6,007 bases of DNA from Desulfobulbaceae bacterium UBA5628 (GCA_002421565.1 DIKC01000054.1:1-6007), one strand, 5' to 3'; shown: positions 1 through 5,385, counted from the first letter of the stretch. The notes: a model not told the origin generated them from the letters alone. Program-made: numbers and translations.

Positions 1-71
1 GAACTATTGAAACTCTAAACTCCAGTTTTTAACGTATTGTGGCCACTTTTGCAGCCCGCAGGGCGCCCGCG

Positions 72-245
72 CTACTTCCGGTACACCTCGATTCCTGCCC
101 GTATTTCTTCGCGGGTCAGCGGCCGTTCATCTTCGTTCTTTCCGTCCCAAACATATGGTGCTTTGGCGCGTACTTTCGCCGCATCCGTCTTACTCTTGCC
201 GCGCCTTTGTGCCGCACGCATTTTGTCAGTGGTCGTTGAGGTCAT
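72..245 (-). pseudogene. Remnant of a BrnA-like antitoxin (57-codon ORF)
   Basis: A 57-codon frame opens with ATG at 245 and ends at an amber stop (72-74), with no internal stop. The product is basic at the N-terminus (KMRAAQRRGKSK), then has PYVWDG followed by an acidic patch and RPLTREEIRAGIEVYRK. This resembles, from memory, the front of small BrnA-type (CopG-like) antitoxins. Directly after the stop the same frame reads RGRPAG, the motif that normally links the front to the DNA-binding C-terminus in such proteins. Another frame then gives AKVATIR before a stop. I infer an antitoxin broken by a nonsense mutation and a frameshift. No BrnT-like toxin precedes it; the TusA-like gene ends 14 nt upstream. 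An AAGGA lies directly against the ATG, too close for a good ribosome site. It could instead be an intact small protein of unknown function. Nothing else is recognised in bases 1-71. Confidence 0.42.
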
Positions 246-259
246 TCCTTAACTCGGTG

Positions 260-502
260 TCATTTTTTGCGGACCAGCACCGACCAGGCGCCGTCTTCCA
301 GTTGCTTCTGTTCCAGGATTTCGTGGCCTTCCTTGAGTACCGAGCCGGGGACGTTGTTGATCGGCGGGCCGTTGTCGAGGATGATTTCCAGCACCTGGCC
401 GGATTCCAGGGCTGACATGGCCACCTTGGTGTAAACCAGATTCATGGGGCAGTTTACCCCCCGCAGGTTCTTGCTGGCCGCTATTGCCGGTTGCTCTGTC
501 AT
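260..502 (-). CDS. TusA-family sulfur-transfer protein (CPMN type)
   Basis: This 80-residue protein has the compact TusA/SirA fold pattern: LRGVNCPMNLVYTK at residues 13-26 and the later IILDNGPPINNVPGSV stretch. Cys18 is the expected persulfide-carrying cysteine. Classical TusA has CPxP; here the motif is CPMN, so it belongs to a divergent branch. TusA proteins pass sulfane sulfur between partners in the cytoplasm. Its ATG overlaps the TGA of the metallopeptidase gene (ATGA), with GAGGAG about eight bases upstream inside that gene, so translation is probably coupled. As last gene of a carrier-protein sulfur operon, it may deliver sulfur to the HcyS-like carrier or to the adenylyltransferase; that role is inferred. 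The family is clear, the partner is not. Confidence 0.88.
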   Translation of the reverse strand: MTEQPAIAASKNLRGVNCPMNLVYTKVAMSALESGQVLEIILDNGPPINNVPGSVLKEGHEILEQKQLEDGAWSVLVRKK

Positions 503-909
503 GACTTGCTCCTCACGATTATGATTTCTTCCTCTTGCGCTTCGCCCTGGCTGATGCGAAAGCCGCGCACCGCGTTGGGGGCGGGAAGCAGGCTGACGAT
601 CACGTAAAGCATGGTCGGGTCAAGGGCCAGGCGAATGTCTTCCTCCGAGGGCCGGGCCGGGGTTTCCGGGTGGCTGTGGTAAACCGCCGCTGTTTGCAGC
701 CCCTCTTCCCGCATCCGGCGGATGGCCGCGAACTGTTCGGCCGGGTTCATGGTGAAATGATCCGGGGCGCGGTCCATGTTGGTCAATTCAAAGTGATGGC
801 GCACCACTCCGTCGGGGCCGGCGGCCAGGTAGCCGCACGCCTCGTTGGGCATTTCCCGGCGGCCGTGGGCCATGATCGCCGCTACGATTTCTTCGCTTAT
901 TTTCAGCAT
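499..909 (-). CDS. hcyD: JAMM/Mov34 (M67) metallopeptidase, HcyD-like
   Basis: This 136-residue protein is a minimal JAMM zinc peptidase. The full motif is visible: Glu23 (in NEACGYL), His78 and His80 (in HSHP), Ser88 and Asp91 (in PSEED), which fits E-xn-HxH-x7-S-x2-D. Related enzymes include Mec+ of Mycobacterium, which frees cysteine from the CysO carrier, and HcyD of Wolinella, which both removes the C-terminal residue of the HcyS carrier and later frees homocysteine from it. The neighbouring carrier here has residues after its Gly-Gly, so a trimming role fits, and a deubiquitinase-like release role fits as well. The ATG at 909 has GGGAG about eight bases upstream; the previous gene ends 16 nt before it. 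The family is certain; the HcyD symbol is assigned from operon context. Confidence 0.9.
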   Translation of the reverse strand: MLKISEEIVAAIMAHGRREMPNEACGYLAAGPDGVVRHHFELTNMDRAPDHFTMNPAEQFAAIRRMREEGLQTAAVYHSHPETPARPSEEDIRLALDPTMLYVIVSLLPAPNAVRGFRISQGEAQEEEIIIVRSKS

Positions 910-925
910 TTCGGCGCTCTCCCGC

Positions 926-1732
926 TCAATGCTTGAGGGCGCAGGCGGTCTGCTCGTAATCCACCAGTTCGGTGATGGTGGGATTGGCCCCGCAGACCGG
1001 GCAGTCGGGCTGCCGCCGCAGGGGGATTTTGCGGAAATTCATCGCCGCCGCGTTGAAGGTGAGCAGGGAGTCGGTGAGCAGTTGCCCGATCCCAATGATA
1101 TGCTTCAAGGCCTCGGCCGCCTGGATGGTTCCCAGCATCCCGGCAATCGCCCCCAGCACCCCGGCCTGGGAGCAGGTCGGCACCGCGTTGGCTGGCGGCG
1201 GCTGGCGGAAGGAGCAGCGGTAGCAGGCGGAACGCCCCGGCAGCACGGTCATGGTCTGGCCGTCGAAGCGGAGAATGCCGCCGTGGGAATAGGGGATGTT
1301 CTCCATCACGCAGGCGTCGTTGACCAGGAATTTGGTGGGGAAGTTGTCGGTGCCGTCGATCACGAAGTCGTAGTCGCGGACCACTGCCCGGATATTGTCG
1401 GCGCAGAGCAGCATTTCCAGGGGGTTGACCGTGATCTCCGGGTTGATCGCCTTCATCTTGGCGGCGGCGGAAATTACCTTTTCCCGGCCGATGTCGTCGG
1501 TGAAATGGGCGATCTGGCGCTGGAGGTTGGAAATATCCACCCGGTCGTTGTCCACGATCCCGATGGTACCGATCCCGGCTGCCGCCAGGTAGAGGGCGGC
1601 CGGGGCGCCCAGGCCGCCGGCCCCGATGATCAGCACCTTGGCGTCGGAAATCTTCTCCTGCCCCTCAAGGCCCACTTCCTGGAGGATGATGTGGCGGCTG
1701 TAGCGTTCGAGTTGCGCTTCCGAATATCTCAT
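926..1732 (-). CDS. hcyF: E1-like adenylyltransferase (HesA/MoeB/ThiF family), HcyF-like
   Basis: This 268-residue enzyme activates the C-terminal glycine of a ubiquitin-like sulfur carrier with ATP. The ordered motifs are RYSRHIILQEVG (11-21), the nucleotide-binding GAGGLG (37-42), the VDNDRVDISNLQRQ segment (60-73, with Arg72), Lys85, and DGTDN with Asp129. Cysteine pairs C170/C173 and C244/C247 form the structural zinc site, and Cys187 in VPTCSQAG is the conserved mobile cysteine. The length is typical of MoeB/ThiF without a rhodanese domain. AGGAG sits about six bases before the ATG, and the metY-like gene ends 19 nt upstream. No molybdopterin or thiamine gene is adjacent, so the partner is most likely the carrier encoded at the operon head. 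MoeB or ThiF itself remains an alternative name. Confidence 0.92.
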   Translation of the reverse strand: MRYSEAQLERYSRHIILQEVGLEGQEKISDAKVLIIGAGGLGAPAALYLAAAGIGTIGIVDNDRVDISNLQRQIAHFTDDIGREKVISAAAKMKAINPEITVNPLEMLLCADNIRAVVRDYDFVIDGTDNFPTKFLVNDACVMENIPYSHGGILRFDGQTMTVLPGRSACYRCSFRQPPPANAVPTCSQAGVLGAIAGMLGTIQAAEALKHIIGIGQLLTDSLLTFNAAAMNFRKIPLRRQPDCPVCGANPTITELVDYEQTACALKH

Positions 1733-1751
1733 GTTTGCTCCTGATGGATGT

Positions 1752-2996
1752 TTAGAGCCCGGCTAAGGCCTGGCTCAGGTCGTCTTGCAGATCCGCGGCA
1801 TCTTCCAGGCCGACGGAAAGCCGGATCATGGTCGGCCGCACCCCCATCTCCGCCTGCGCCCGCGGGCTGAATTCATTGAAGATGGTCGTGGCCGGATGGA
1901 GGGCCAGGCTCTTGTTGTCGTTGATGTTGGTGGCCCGCTTGATCAGGCGCAGCCGGTCGATGCAGGCAAAGCACCGTGCCTGGTCGGCCAGATCAAAGGT
2001 GAGAATGCCGCCGTAGCGCCCTCCGAATTGCCGTTTGGCAAGCTCATGGCCGGGGTGTTGCGGCAGGCCCGGATAATTGACCGCTTGCACCTCCGGCCGT
2101 TCTTGGAGGACACCGGCCAGTTCCAGGGCAGTGGCGCAACTGCGCTCGATCCGCAGGTTCAGGGTTTCCAGCCCCAGGGTGTGGAGATAGGCGGCATGGG
2201 GAGCCAGGCAGGCCCCCAGGTTGCGGTTGATTTCCCGCCGCAGGGTGGCGAGCAGGGCGAACGGCCCGAATTTGGCGGCCTGGGAGGCAAGACGGGGCGA
2301 GCGCGACCAGTCGAAAAGGCCGTGGTCGATGATCAGGCCGCCCACGGCGGTGCCGCCTCCGGAAATATATTTGGTGCTGGAGATGATCTCCACATCCACC
2401 CCCAGTTCCCGCCCCCGGCAGAGATAAAAGGTGGGGGCGGTGTTGTCGAGGATCAGCGGCACCCCCCGTTCCTTGGCCACGGCGCTGATTGCCGCCAGGT
2501 CGGCCACTTCCAGTTGGGGGTTGGTGATGCTTTCAAGAAAGATCGCCCTGGTGCCGGCATCGATGGCCGCCGCCACTTCGGCGGGGCGGGTCATGTCCAC
2601 GAATCTGCTTTCCAGGCCCCAGGGGGCGAGGGTGTGGGTGAGCAGGGAAACGGTGTTGCCGAAGAGAAAACGGCTGGCCACGATATTGCTGCCGTTGCCG
2701 CCCAGGGTGAGGATCAGATTGGCGATGGCGGCCATCCCGGAGGCAAGGGCCACGACCCCGGTGCTGCCGGTGAGATCCCGCACCCGGCCTTCCAGTTCCG
2801 CCACCGTCGGGTTGCTGATCCGGGAATAGGAGTGGAGCGGCCGGCGGCCGGCAAAGGCGTCGGCAATCTCGGCGGCGCCGGCAAAGCTGAAGGCTACCGT
2901 ATCATGAACCGGCGTCCGCAGCGGCGTCGAGGCCCCGCCTGCTTCCGGTGTTCCGGCCCCGCCGCCGTGCAGTGCTTTGGTGGCAAAACCGCTCAC
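1752..2996 (-). CDS. metY: PLP-dependent O-acetylhomoserine sulfhydrylase (MetY-like)
   Basis: This 414-residue protein belongs to the Cys/Met-metabolism PLP family. The motifs are SYSRISNPT (56-64, with Tyr57 and Arg59 that contact the neighbouring subunit's cofactor), ASGMAAI (85-91), LDN with Asp184 pairing to the PLP ring nitrogen, the Schiff-base Lys209 in ISSTKY, and Arg392 in MIRLSVGLED, which binds the substrate carboxylate. The length and the LKR-type ATNINDNKS region favour the O-acetylhomoserine sulfhydrylase branch over cystathionine synthases and lyases, which is a judgement from pattern. The start is GTG, whose last two bases overlap the carrier's TGA (GTGA), indicating translational coupling. 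In this context the sulfur donor is probably the carrier thiocarboxylate rather than free sulfide. The likely product is homocysteine for methionine synthesis. Confidence 0.92.
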   Translation of the reverse strand: MSGFATKALHGGGAGTPEAGGASTPLRTPVHDTVAFSFAGAAEIADAFAGRRPLHSYSRISNPTVAELEGRVRDLTGSTGVVALASGMAAIANLILTLGGNGSNIVASRFLFGNTVSLLTHTLAPWGLESRFVDMTRPAEVAAAIDAGTRAIFLESITNPQLEVADLAAISAVAKERGVPLILDNTAPTFYLCRGRELGVDVEIISSTKYISGGGTAVGGLIIDHGLFDWSRSPRLASQAAKFGPFALLATLRREINRNLGACLAPHAAYLHTLGLETLNLRIERSCATALELAGVLQERPEVQAVNYPGLPQHPGHELAKRQFGGRYGGILTFDLADQARCFACIDRLRLIKRATNINDNKSLALHPATTIFNEFSPRAQAEMGVRPTMIRLSVGLEDAADLQDDLSQALAGL

Positions 2997-3205
2997 GCAG
3001 CTCCCCCGCCCATGAAGTACAGGAACTCCACCGTATCGTTTTCCGCCAGAACCAAATCATCGTATTGGGGCCGGGCGACAAAAGCGCCGTTGACCTGCAC
3101 CGCCACCATGTCCGGCGATTCCACCTTTTGTTCCTTGAGGACATCCATCACCGTCAGGCGGTCGCCGGCAATTTCCCGCGCTTCGCCGTTGATTGTCAAC
3201 TTCAT
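2993..3205 (-). CDS. hcyS: ThiS/MoaD-like sulfur-carrier protein, HcyS-like
   Basis: This 70-residue beta-grasp protein has a ThiS layout: MKLTINGE start, TVMDVLKEQ helix (18-26), VAVQVNGAFVARPQYDD (34-50), then NDTVEFLYFMGGG (56-68). Carriers of this fold are adenylated at the terminal Gly-Gly and converted to a thiocarboxylate. Here the chain does not stop at GG: residues 66-70 are GGGAA, so processing is needed before activation, and a JAMM peptidase is encoded in the same operon. The Wolinella carrier HcyS ends with one Ala after GG and is trimmed by HcyD, which is the closest described parallel. AAGGAG lies six bases before the ATG. It is first in the operon and overlaps metY by 4 nt. 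ThiS for thiamine is less likely because no thiG or thiH is present. Confidence 0.9.
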   Translation of the reverse strand: MKLTINGEAREIAGDRLTVMDVLKEQKVESPDMVAVQVNGAFVARPQYDDLVLAENDTVEFLYFMGGGAA

Positions 3206-3264
3206 GCTTATCTCCTTGGAATTTTAACGAGGGGCTTTCTCTCACTCCGTGCCAGTTGGGCGGC

Positions 3265-3281
3265 TCCCGGCAATACCGGGA
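3265..3281 (-). other. Leader hairpin upstream of hcyS
   Basis: A 6-bp stem (TCCCGG with CCGGGA, five-base loop) lies in the predicted leader of the sulfur operon, about 60 nt before the start codon. A GGCC/GGCC pair at about 3299-3309 sits just upstream of it in the transcript. No run of T follows on the minus strand, so it is not a terminator. I could not match the leader to a known riboswitch class. Confidence 0.4.
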
Positions 3282-3346
3282 AAAGCTGCGTCATGCCTGG
3301 CCATGAGGCCTTATTGTTGTCGAAGTTTTATGCCATTGTTTGGCGA

Positions 3347-3375
3347 ATTTTACCATGATTTTTTGCCGTTGCCGA
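3347..3375 (-). promoter_or_regulatory. Candidate sigma-70 promoter of the hcyS operon
   Basis: Read on the minus strand, TCGGCA (3375-3370) is followed after 17 nt by TAAAAT (3352-3347). These match 4 of 6 and 5 of 6 consensus bases. Transcription from it would give a leader of roughly 135 nt before the hcyS ATG. This is a pattern match only. Confidence 0.35.
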
Positions 3376-3415
3376 TAAAAGTCGCATCGGGTTGCATCAG
3401 GGGAAAGGCTACCGT

Positions 3416-3445
3416 CCGGGGCGATTACCGGTTATATTCGCCCGG
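3416..3445. promoter_or_regulatory. Inverted repeat around a possible -10 of the glmU-like gene
   Basis: CCGGGGCGA (3416-3424) and TCGCCCGG (3438-3445) are inverted repeats of 8 bp with one extra G, separated by 13 nt. The interval contains TATATT (3433-3438), a good -10 candidate 50 nt before the ATG at 3489, but no good -35 is seen at the right distance. The repeat could be an operator over the promoter or a stem in a transcript that starts further upstream. Confidence 0.35.
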
Positions 3446-3488
3446 AGTGCATGTGGTTGGTAATTTTTCAAGCAGGGAGAGAAGAGCG

Positions 3489-4274
3489 ATGGACGAGGAT
3501 TTACCCCGGTTTTACGCCCTGGTGCTGGCGGCGGGCAAGGGGACCAGGATGCGATCCGACCGGGCCAAGATGCTGCACGAGCTTGCCGATCAACCGATGA
3601 TCGAGCATGTTCTGGCTAGCATTGGGGCGCTGCAACCGGCGGCCACGGTGGTGGTGGTCGGTCATCAGCGGGAGGAAGTGGCGACGGCGGTTGCCCATCG
3701 CGGGGTGCGGATCGCGGTTCAGGAACAGCAGCTCGGCACCGGCCATGCGGTGCTGGCGGCCGCTGATCTGCTGCAAGAGCATGACGGCACCATCCTGATT
3801 ATCTGCGGCGACACCCCCCTGATTCGGCCGGCCACCCTGCGGGCGATGCTGGCGGCCCATCGCCGGGCGGGCGCTGTTTTAACGGTGCTGACCACCAAGC
3901 CGGCCAATCCCTTTGGTTACGGCCGGATCGTCACCGACCGGGAGGGGAGAATCACCGCGATCGTGGAGGAGCGGGACGCCGATGGCGACCAGAAACGGAT
4001 CAGCGAGATCAACGCCGGCATCTACTGCGTGGAATCAACCTTTCTTTGGCCCGCCCTGGCCCGGATCACCACCGACAACCAGCAGGGGGAGATGTATCTC
4101 ACCGACATCGTCGGGATCGCCAACCGCGACGGCCATCCGGTGGGCCGCTGGCTCTGTCCCGACCCCGACGAGGTGTTGGGGGTTAATTCCCGGGAGGAAC
4201 TGGCCCAGGCCCATGCCATTCTGCAAAAACGCGGCGCCGGGAAAGCCTTGACTTCTTCCGGCTCGGGGCAGTAG
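3489..4274 (+). CDS. Stand-alone GlmU-type uridylyltransferase (NTP transferase)
   Basis: This 261-residue protein matches the N-terminal pyrophosphorylase half of GlmU, which makes UDP-GlcNAc from GlcNAc-1-phosphate and UTP. Visible motifs are LAAGKGTRM (13-21), Lys27, QLGTGHA (81-87), CGD with metal-binding Asp108, YGRI (144-147), Glu161, EINAG (173-177), GEMYLTDIV (200-208) and GVN with Asn233. Every expected active-site element is present. The chain stops about 25 residues after GVN, just past the linker helix, so the left-handed beta-helix acetyltransferase half of GlmU (usual total about 450 residues) is missing; no hexapeptide repeats follow in any frame before the terminator. I chose ATG 3489 because GGGAG/GAGAAG lies just upstream and the in-frame extension to 3249 looks non-coding. 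Acetylation of GlcN-1-phosphate would have to come from another protein. A related sugar nucleotide is possible as substrate. Confidence 0.88.
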   Translation: MDEDLPRFYALVLAAGKGTRMRSDRAKMLHELADQPMIEHVLASIGALQPAATVVVVGHQREEVATAVAHRGVRIAVQEQQLGTGHAVLAAADLLQEHDGTILIICGDTPLIRPATLRAMLAAHRRAGAVLTVLTTKPANPFGYGRIVTDREGRITAIVEERDADGDQKRISEINAGIYCVESTFLWPALARITTDNQQGEMYLTDIVGIANRDGHPVGRWLCPDPDEVLGVNSREELAQAHAILQKRGAGKALTSSGSGQ

Positions 4275-4282
4275 ATTGTAGC

Positions 4283-4307
4283 CTTCGAGATCGCTTGAAG
4301 CTTTTTT
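4283..4307 (+). terminator. Intrinsic terminator after the GlmU-like gene
   Basis: CTTCGAG (4283-4289) pairs with CTTGAAG (4294-4300) as a 7-bp stem including one G-U pair and a four-base loop, followed by six T at 4302-4307. It begins 8 nt after the stop codon and separates this gene from zapB. Confidence 0.75.
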
Positions 4308-4347
4308 GCTATTTATCCAATTATTCGATTATTGCAGGAGTTGGCCG

Positions 4348-4551
4348 ATGTCCCACGTTGATGATCTTACCCGGTTGGAAAAAATAGTTAATAAATTGCT
4401 GGCCGGCCTGGATGCGGTTCGGGCGGAAAACCAGACCCTTAAACAGGAACTGGCCGCCTTGAGGGAGGAAAAATCCCAGGTTCGGCAACGGGTCGGCGGC
4501 CTGATCGAGTCGATCGAGAAGTGGGAAAAGGAGTTTGCCGAGCAGGCGTGA
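4348..4551 (+). CDS. zapB: ZapB-like cell-division coiled-coil protein
   Basis: This 67-residue protein is almost entirely one predicted coiled coil: LTRLEKIVNKLLAGLDAV, then RAENQTLKQELAALREEK, then a second helix ending in KWEKEFAEQA. Length, charge pattern and the central ENxxLKxELxxLxEEK stretch fit ZapB, a cytoplasmic factor that stabilises the FtsZ ring through ZapA. AGGAG about eight bases before ATG 4348 supports this start over the ATG at 4306, which overlaps the preceding terminator's T run. The zapA gene follows 79 nt downstream; a 5-bp GC-rich hairpin (4559-4572) lies in the gap without a T run. Sequence alone cannot fully distinguish ZapB from other short coiled-coil proteins; the neighbour makes it likely. 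Confidence 0.78.
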   Translation: MSHVDDLTRLEKIVNKLLAGLDAVRAENQTLKQELAALREEKSQVRQRVGGLIESIEKWEKEFAEQA

Positions 4552-4630
4552 GTCGGGCCGGCGGCAGCGCCGATAAAACCTATTGCTAACCATGATCCTT
4601 TTTGGTAACCCTTACCTCAGGGAGTAGCTC

Positions 4631-4915
4631 TTGCAACGGTTGGTGAAGTTCGAGGTGATGGGGCAGGAATACCCGCTCCATACCGATGCCCCGGAGGAGG
4701 ACGTGCGGGAGATTCTGCAACTGGTCAAAAGCCAGTTGGAAAAATCCGCCCCGGCCGGCTCCCATCTCCTTCCGACCAACAAGTTGGCGATTCTCGCCAG
4801 TTTGAATATGGCCGCCCTGTATGTGGGGCTGAAACGCGAGTATCAGGAATACCGGCGGCAGGTCGAGGCTCAGATCGACCGGCTGGCCGAGCAGGCGGAG
4901 AGAGTCGCGGAATAA
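4631..4915 (+). CDS. zapA: Cell-division protein ZapA
   Basis: This 94-residue protein has the ZapA plan: a short beta-rich N-terminus (VKFEVMGQEYPLHTDAPEEDV), a helix (REILQLVKSQLEK), then the conserved LPTNKLAILASLNMAALYVGLKRE region and a C-terminal coiled coil (EYRRQVEAQIDRLAEQAERV). ZapA binds FtsZ filaments and bundles them at the division site. The start is TTG: AGGGAG (4619-4624) lies six bases upstream and an in-frame TAG (4625-4627) rules out any longer form. Later GTG or ATG codons at 4643, 4655 and 4658 would cut into the first strand. The adjacent ZapB-like gene and the 6S RNA immediately downstream give a strongly supportive context. Confidence 0.9.
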   Translation: MQRLVKFEVMGQEYPLHTDAPEEDVREILQLVKSQLEKSAPAGSHLLPTNKLAILASLNMAALYVGLKREYQEYRRQVEAQIDRLAEQAERVAE

Positions 4916-4919
4916 CCTT

Positions 4920-5097
4920 TCCCCTGCCTTGTTGGTGAACGGGCAGATAATTTCGAGCCAACATTGACATTGAGGGTGACCTCGCTGTTTCTCGCAAGGA
5001 AGTCGGTTCGCCGAAGTCCTTAAGGGAGATACGGGTACCGCCCACCTAACTCAGTTAGGTTCGATGTCACTGTCCGGGAGCGGCAAGGCGGGGGATT
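4920..5097 (+). ncRNA. ssrS: 6S RNA (SsrS)
   Basis: 6S RNA binds sigma-70 RNA polymerase holoenzyme by mimicking an open promoter. The evidence is position (directly after zapA, as in many proteobacteria), size (about 178 nt) and fold. A closing stem of 14 pairs joins 4921-4934 to 5081-5094 including three G-U pairs. After a small internal loop, CGGGCAG (4940-4946) pairs with 5070-5076, and 4965-4974 pairs with 5060-5069. The central bubble carries a 3'-side hairpin (ACCTAA/TTAGGT, 5044-5060). The apical arm has GTTTCTC (4987-4993) facing GAGATAC (5026-5032) and a terminal hairpin, AAGGA/TCCTT, with tandem A-G mismatches, UCGG/CCGA and a UUCG loop (4996-5021). Six T at 5096-5101 give a likely 3' end. 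Its exact ends are estimated. No separate promoter is obvious, so it may be processed from the zapA transcript. Confidence 0.85.
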
Positions 5098-5105
5098 TTT
5101 TGGTC

Positions 5106-5306
5106 ATGCCCCGTCCTTTTTTGAGGACGGTTGATATATATGTTTTACGGAGAGCGGCCGGTTTGGACTGGGGCGCTTTCCGCTGGATGGACGGAAAGGA
5201 AGATTTGTTTTTCAGTGCCGCCCGACCGGAAGTACGGACGGCGCCAAGTGATATTGAGGAAATCGGGGCCTGTTTCGGCCGTGTTGCAGGCGTAAATACC
5301 GAATGA
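5106..5306 (+). CDS. Doubtful small ORF, hypothetical protein
   Basis: A 66-codon frame runs from ATG 5106 to a TGA at 5304-5306. I do not recognise the product; it has a hydrophobic/aromatic middle (LDWGAFRWMDG, DLFFSAARP) and an acidic tail (SDIEEIG). In favour: it fills the otherwise empty stretch after 6S RNA and its stop lies in the first arm of a strong terminator, as real genes often do. Against: no Shine-Dalgarno stands before the ATG, third-position GC is nearer 50% than the high value of neighbouring genes, and a 6-bp hairpin (CCGTCC/GGACGG, 5111-5130) covers the first codons. TTG 5163, preceded by GGAGA at ten bases, is another possible start and would give 47 residues. A second untranslated RNA is an equal alternative. 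Confidence 0.25.
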   Translation: MPRPFLRTVDIYVLRRAAGLDWGAFRWMDGKEDLFFSAARPEVRTAPSDIEEIGACFGRVAGVNTE

Positions 5307-5341
5307 GAGGCTGTAAGCCTGTCATTCGGATGATCCTTTTT
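5299..5341 (+). terminator. Strong intrinsic terminator upstream of rny
   Basis: CCGAATGA (5299-5306) pairs with TCATTCGG (5322-5329); inside, after a G-G mismatch, AGGCT (5308-5312) pairs with AGCCT (5316-5320) around a three-base loop. This 13-pair hairpin is followed by TTTTT at 5337-5341 and further T-rich sequence. It would end transcripts from zapA-ssrS or from the small ORF and implies that rny has its own promoter. Confidence 0.8.
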
Positions 5342-5385
5342 CCTTTTCCCTTGAGTTCTTCTTCTTTTCTTTCCTCCCTTTGCTT
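5335..5385 (+). other. Polypyrimidine tract upstream of rny
   Basis: About fifty bases after the terminator hairpin are nearly all C and T on this strand, broken mainly by GAG at 5353-5355 and one G at 5382. It gives an unstructured C/U-rich RNA if transcribed. I see no clear promoter between it and the rny start; TTGACT at 5392-5397 lacks a -10 at proper spacing. Confidence 0.45.

Noticed and set aside
49..71. Terminator at the end of the minus-strand operon
   Set aside because: The GCCC/GGGC pairing is only 4 bp and no T run follows on the minus strand.
845..1744. A 299-codon open frame on the plus strand
   Set aside because: Antisense to the MoeB/ThiF-like gene, whose motifs are all present on the minus strand.
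1785..3227. A 480-codon open frame on the plus strand
   Set aside because: It lies antisense to the clearly recognisable metY and hcyS genes. Its Gly/Pro/His/Arg-rich product has no family pattern; it is a shadow of high-GC codon use.
3206..3320. Cobalamin or SAM riboswitch in the hcyS leader
   Set aside because: Short stretches look similar (CCGCCCAACTGG), but the order of conserved boxes and the stems do not fit either consensus.
3249..3488. In-frame N-terminal extension of the GlmU-like protein
   Set aside because: The added 80 residues show no domain, cover promoter-like sequence, and the ATG at 3489 has a proper ribosome site directly before the LAAGKGTRM fold start.
4552..4630. Terminator between zapB and zapA
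   Set aside because: The hairpin CGGCG/CGCCG (4559-4572) is followed by ATAAAACC and not a T run, so co-transcription of the two genes is more likely.
5064..5105. Earlier ATG start for the small ORF
   Set aside because: It lies inside the 3' arm of the 6S RNA and forms part of its paired stem.
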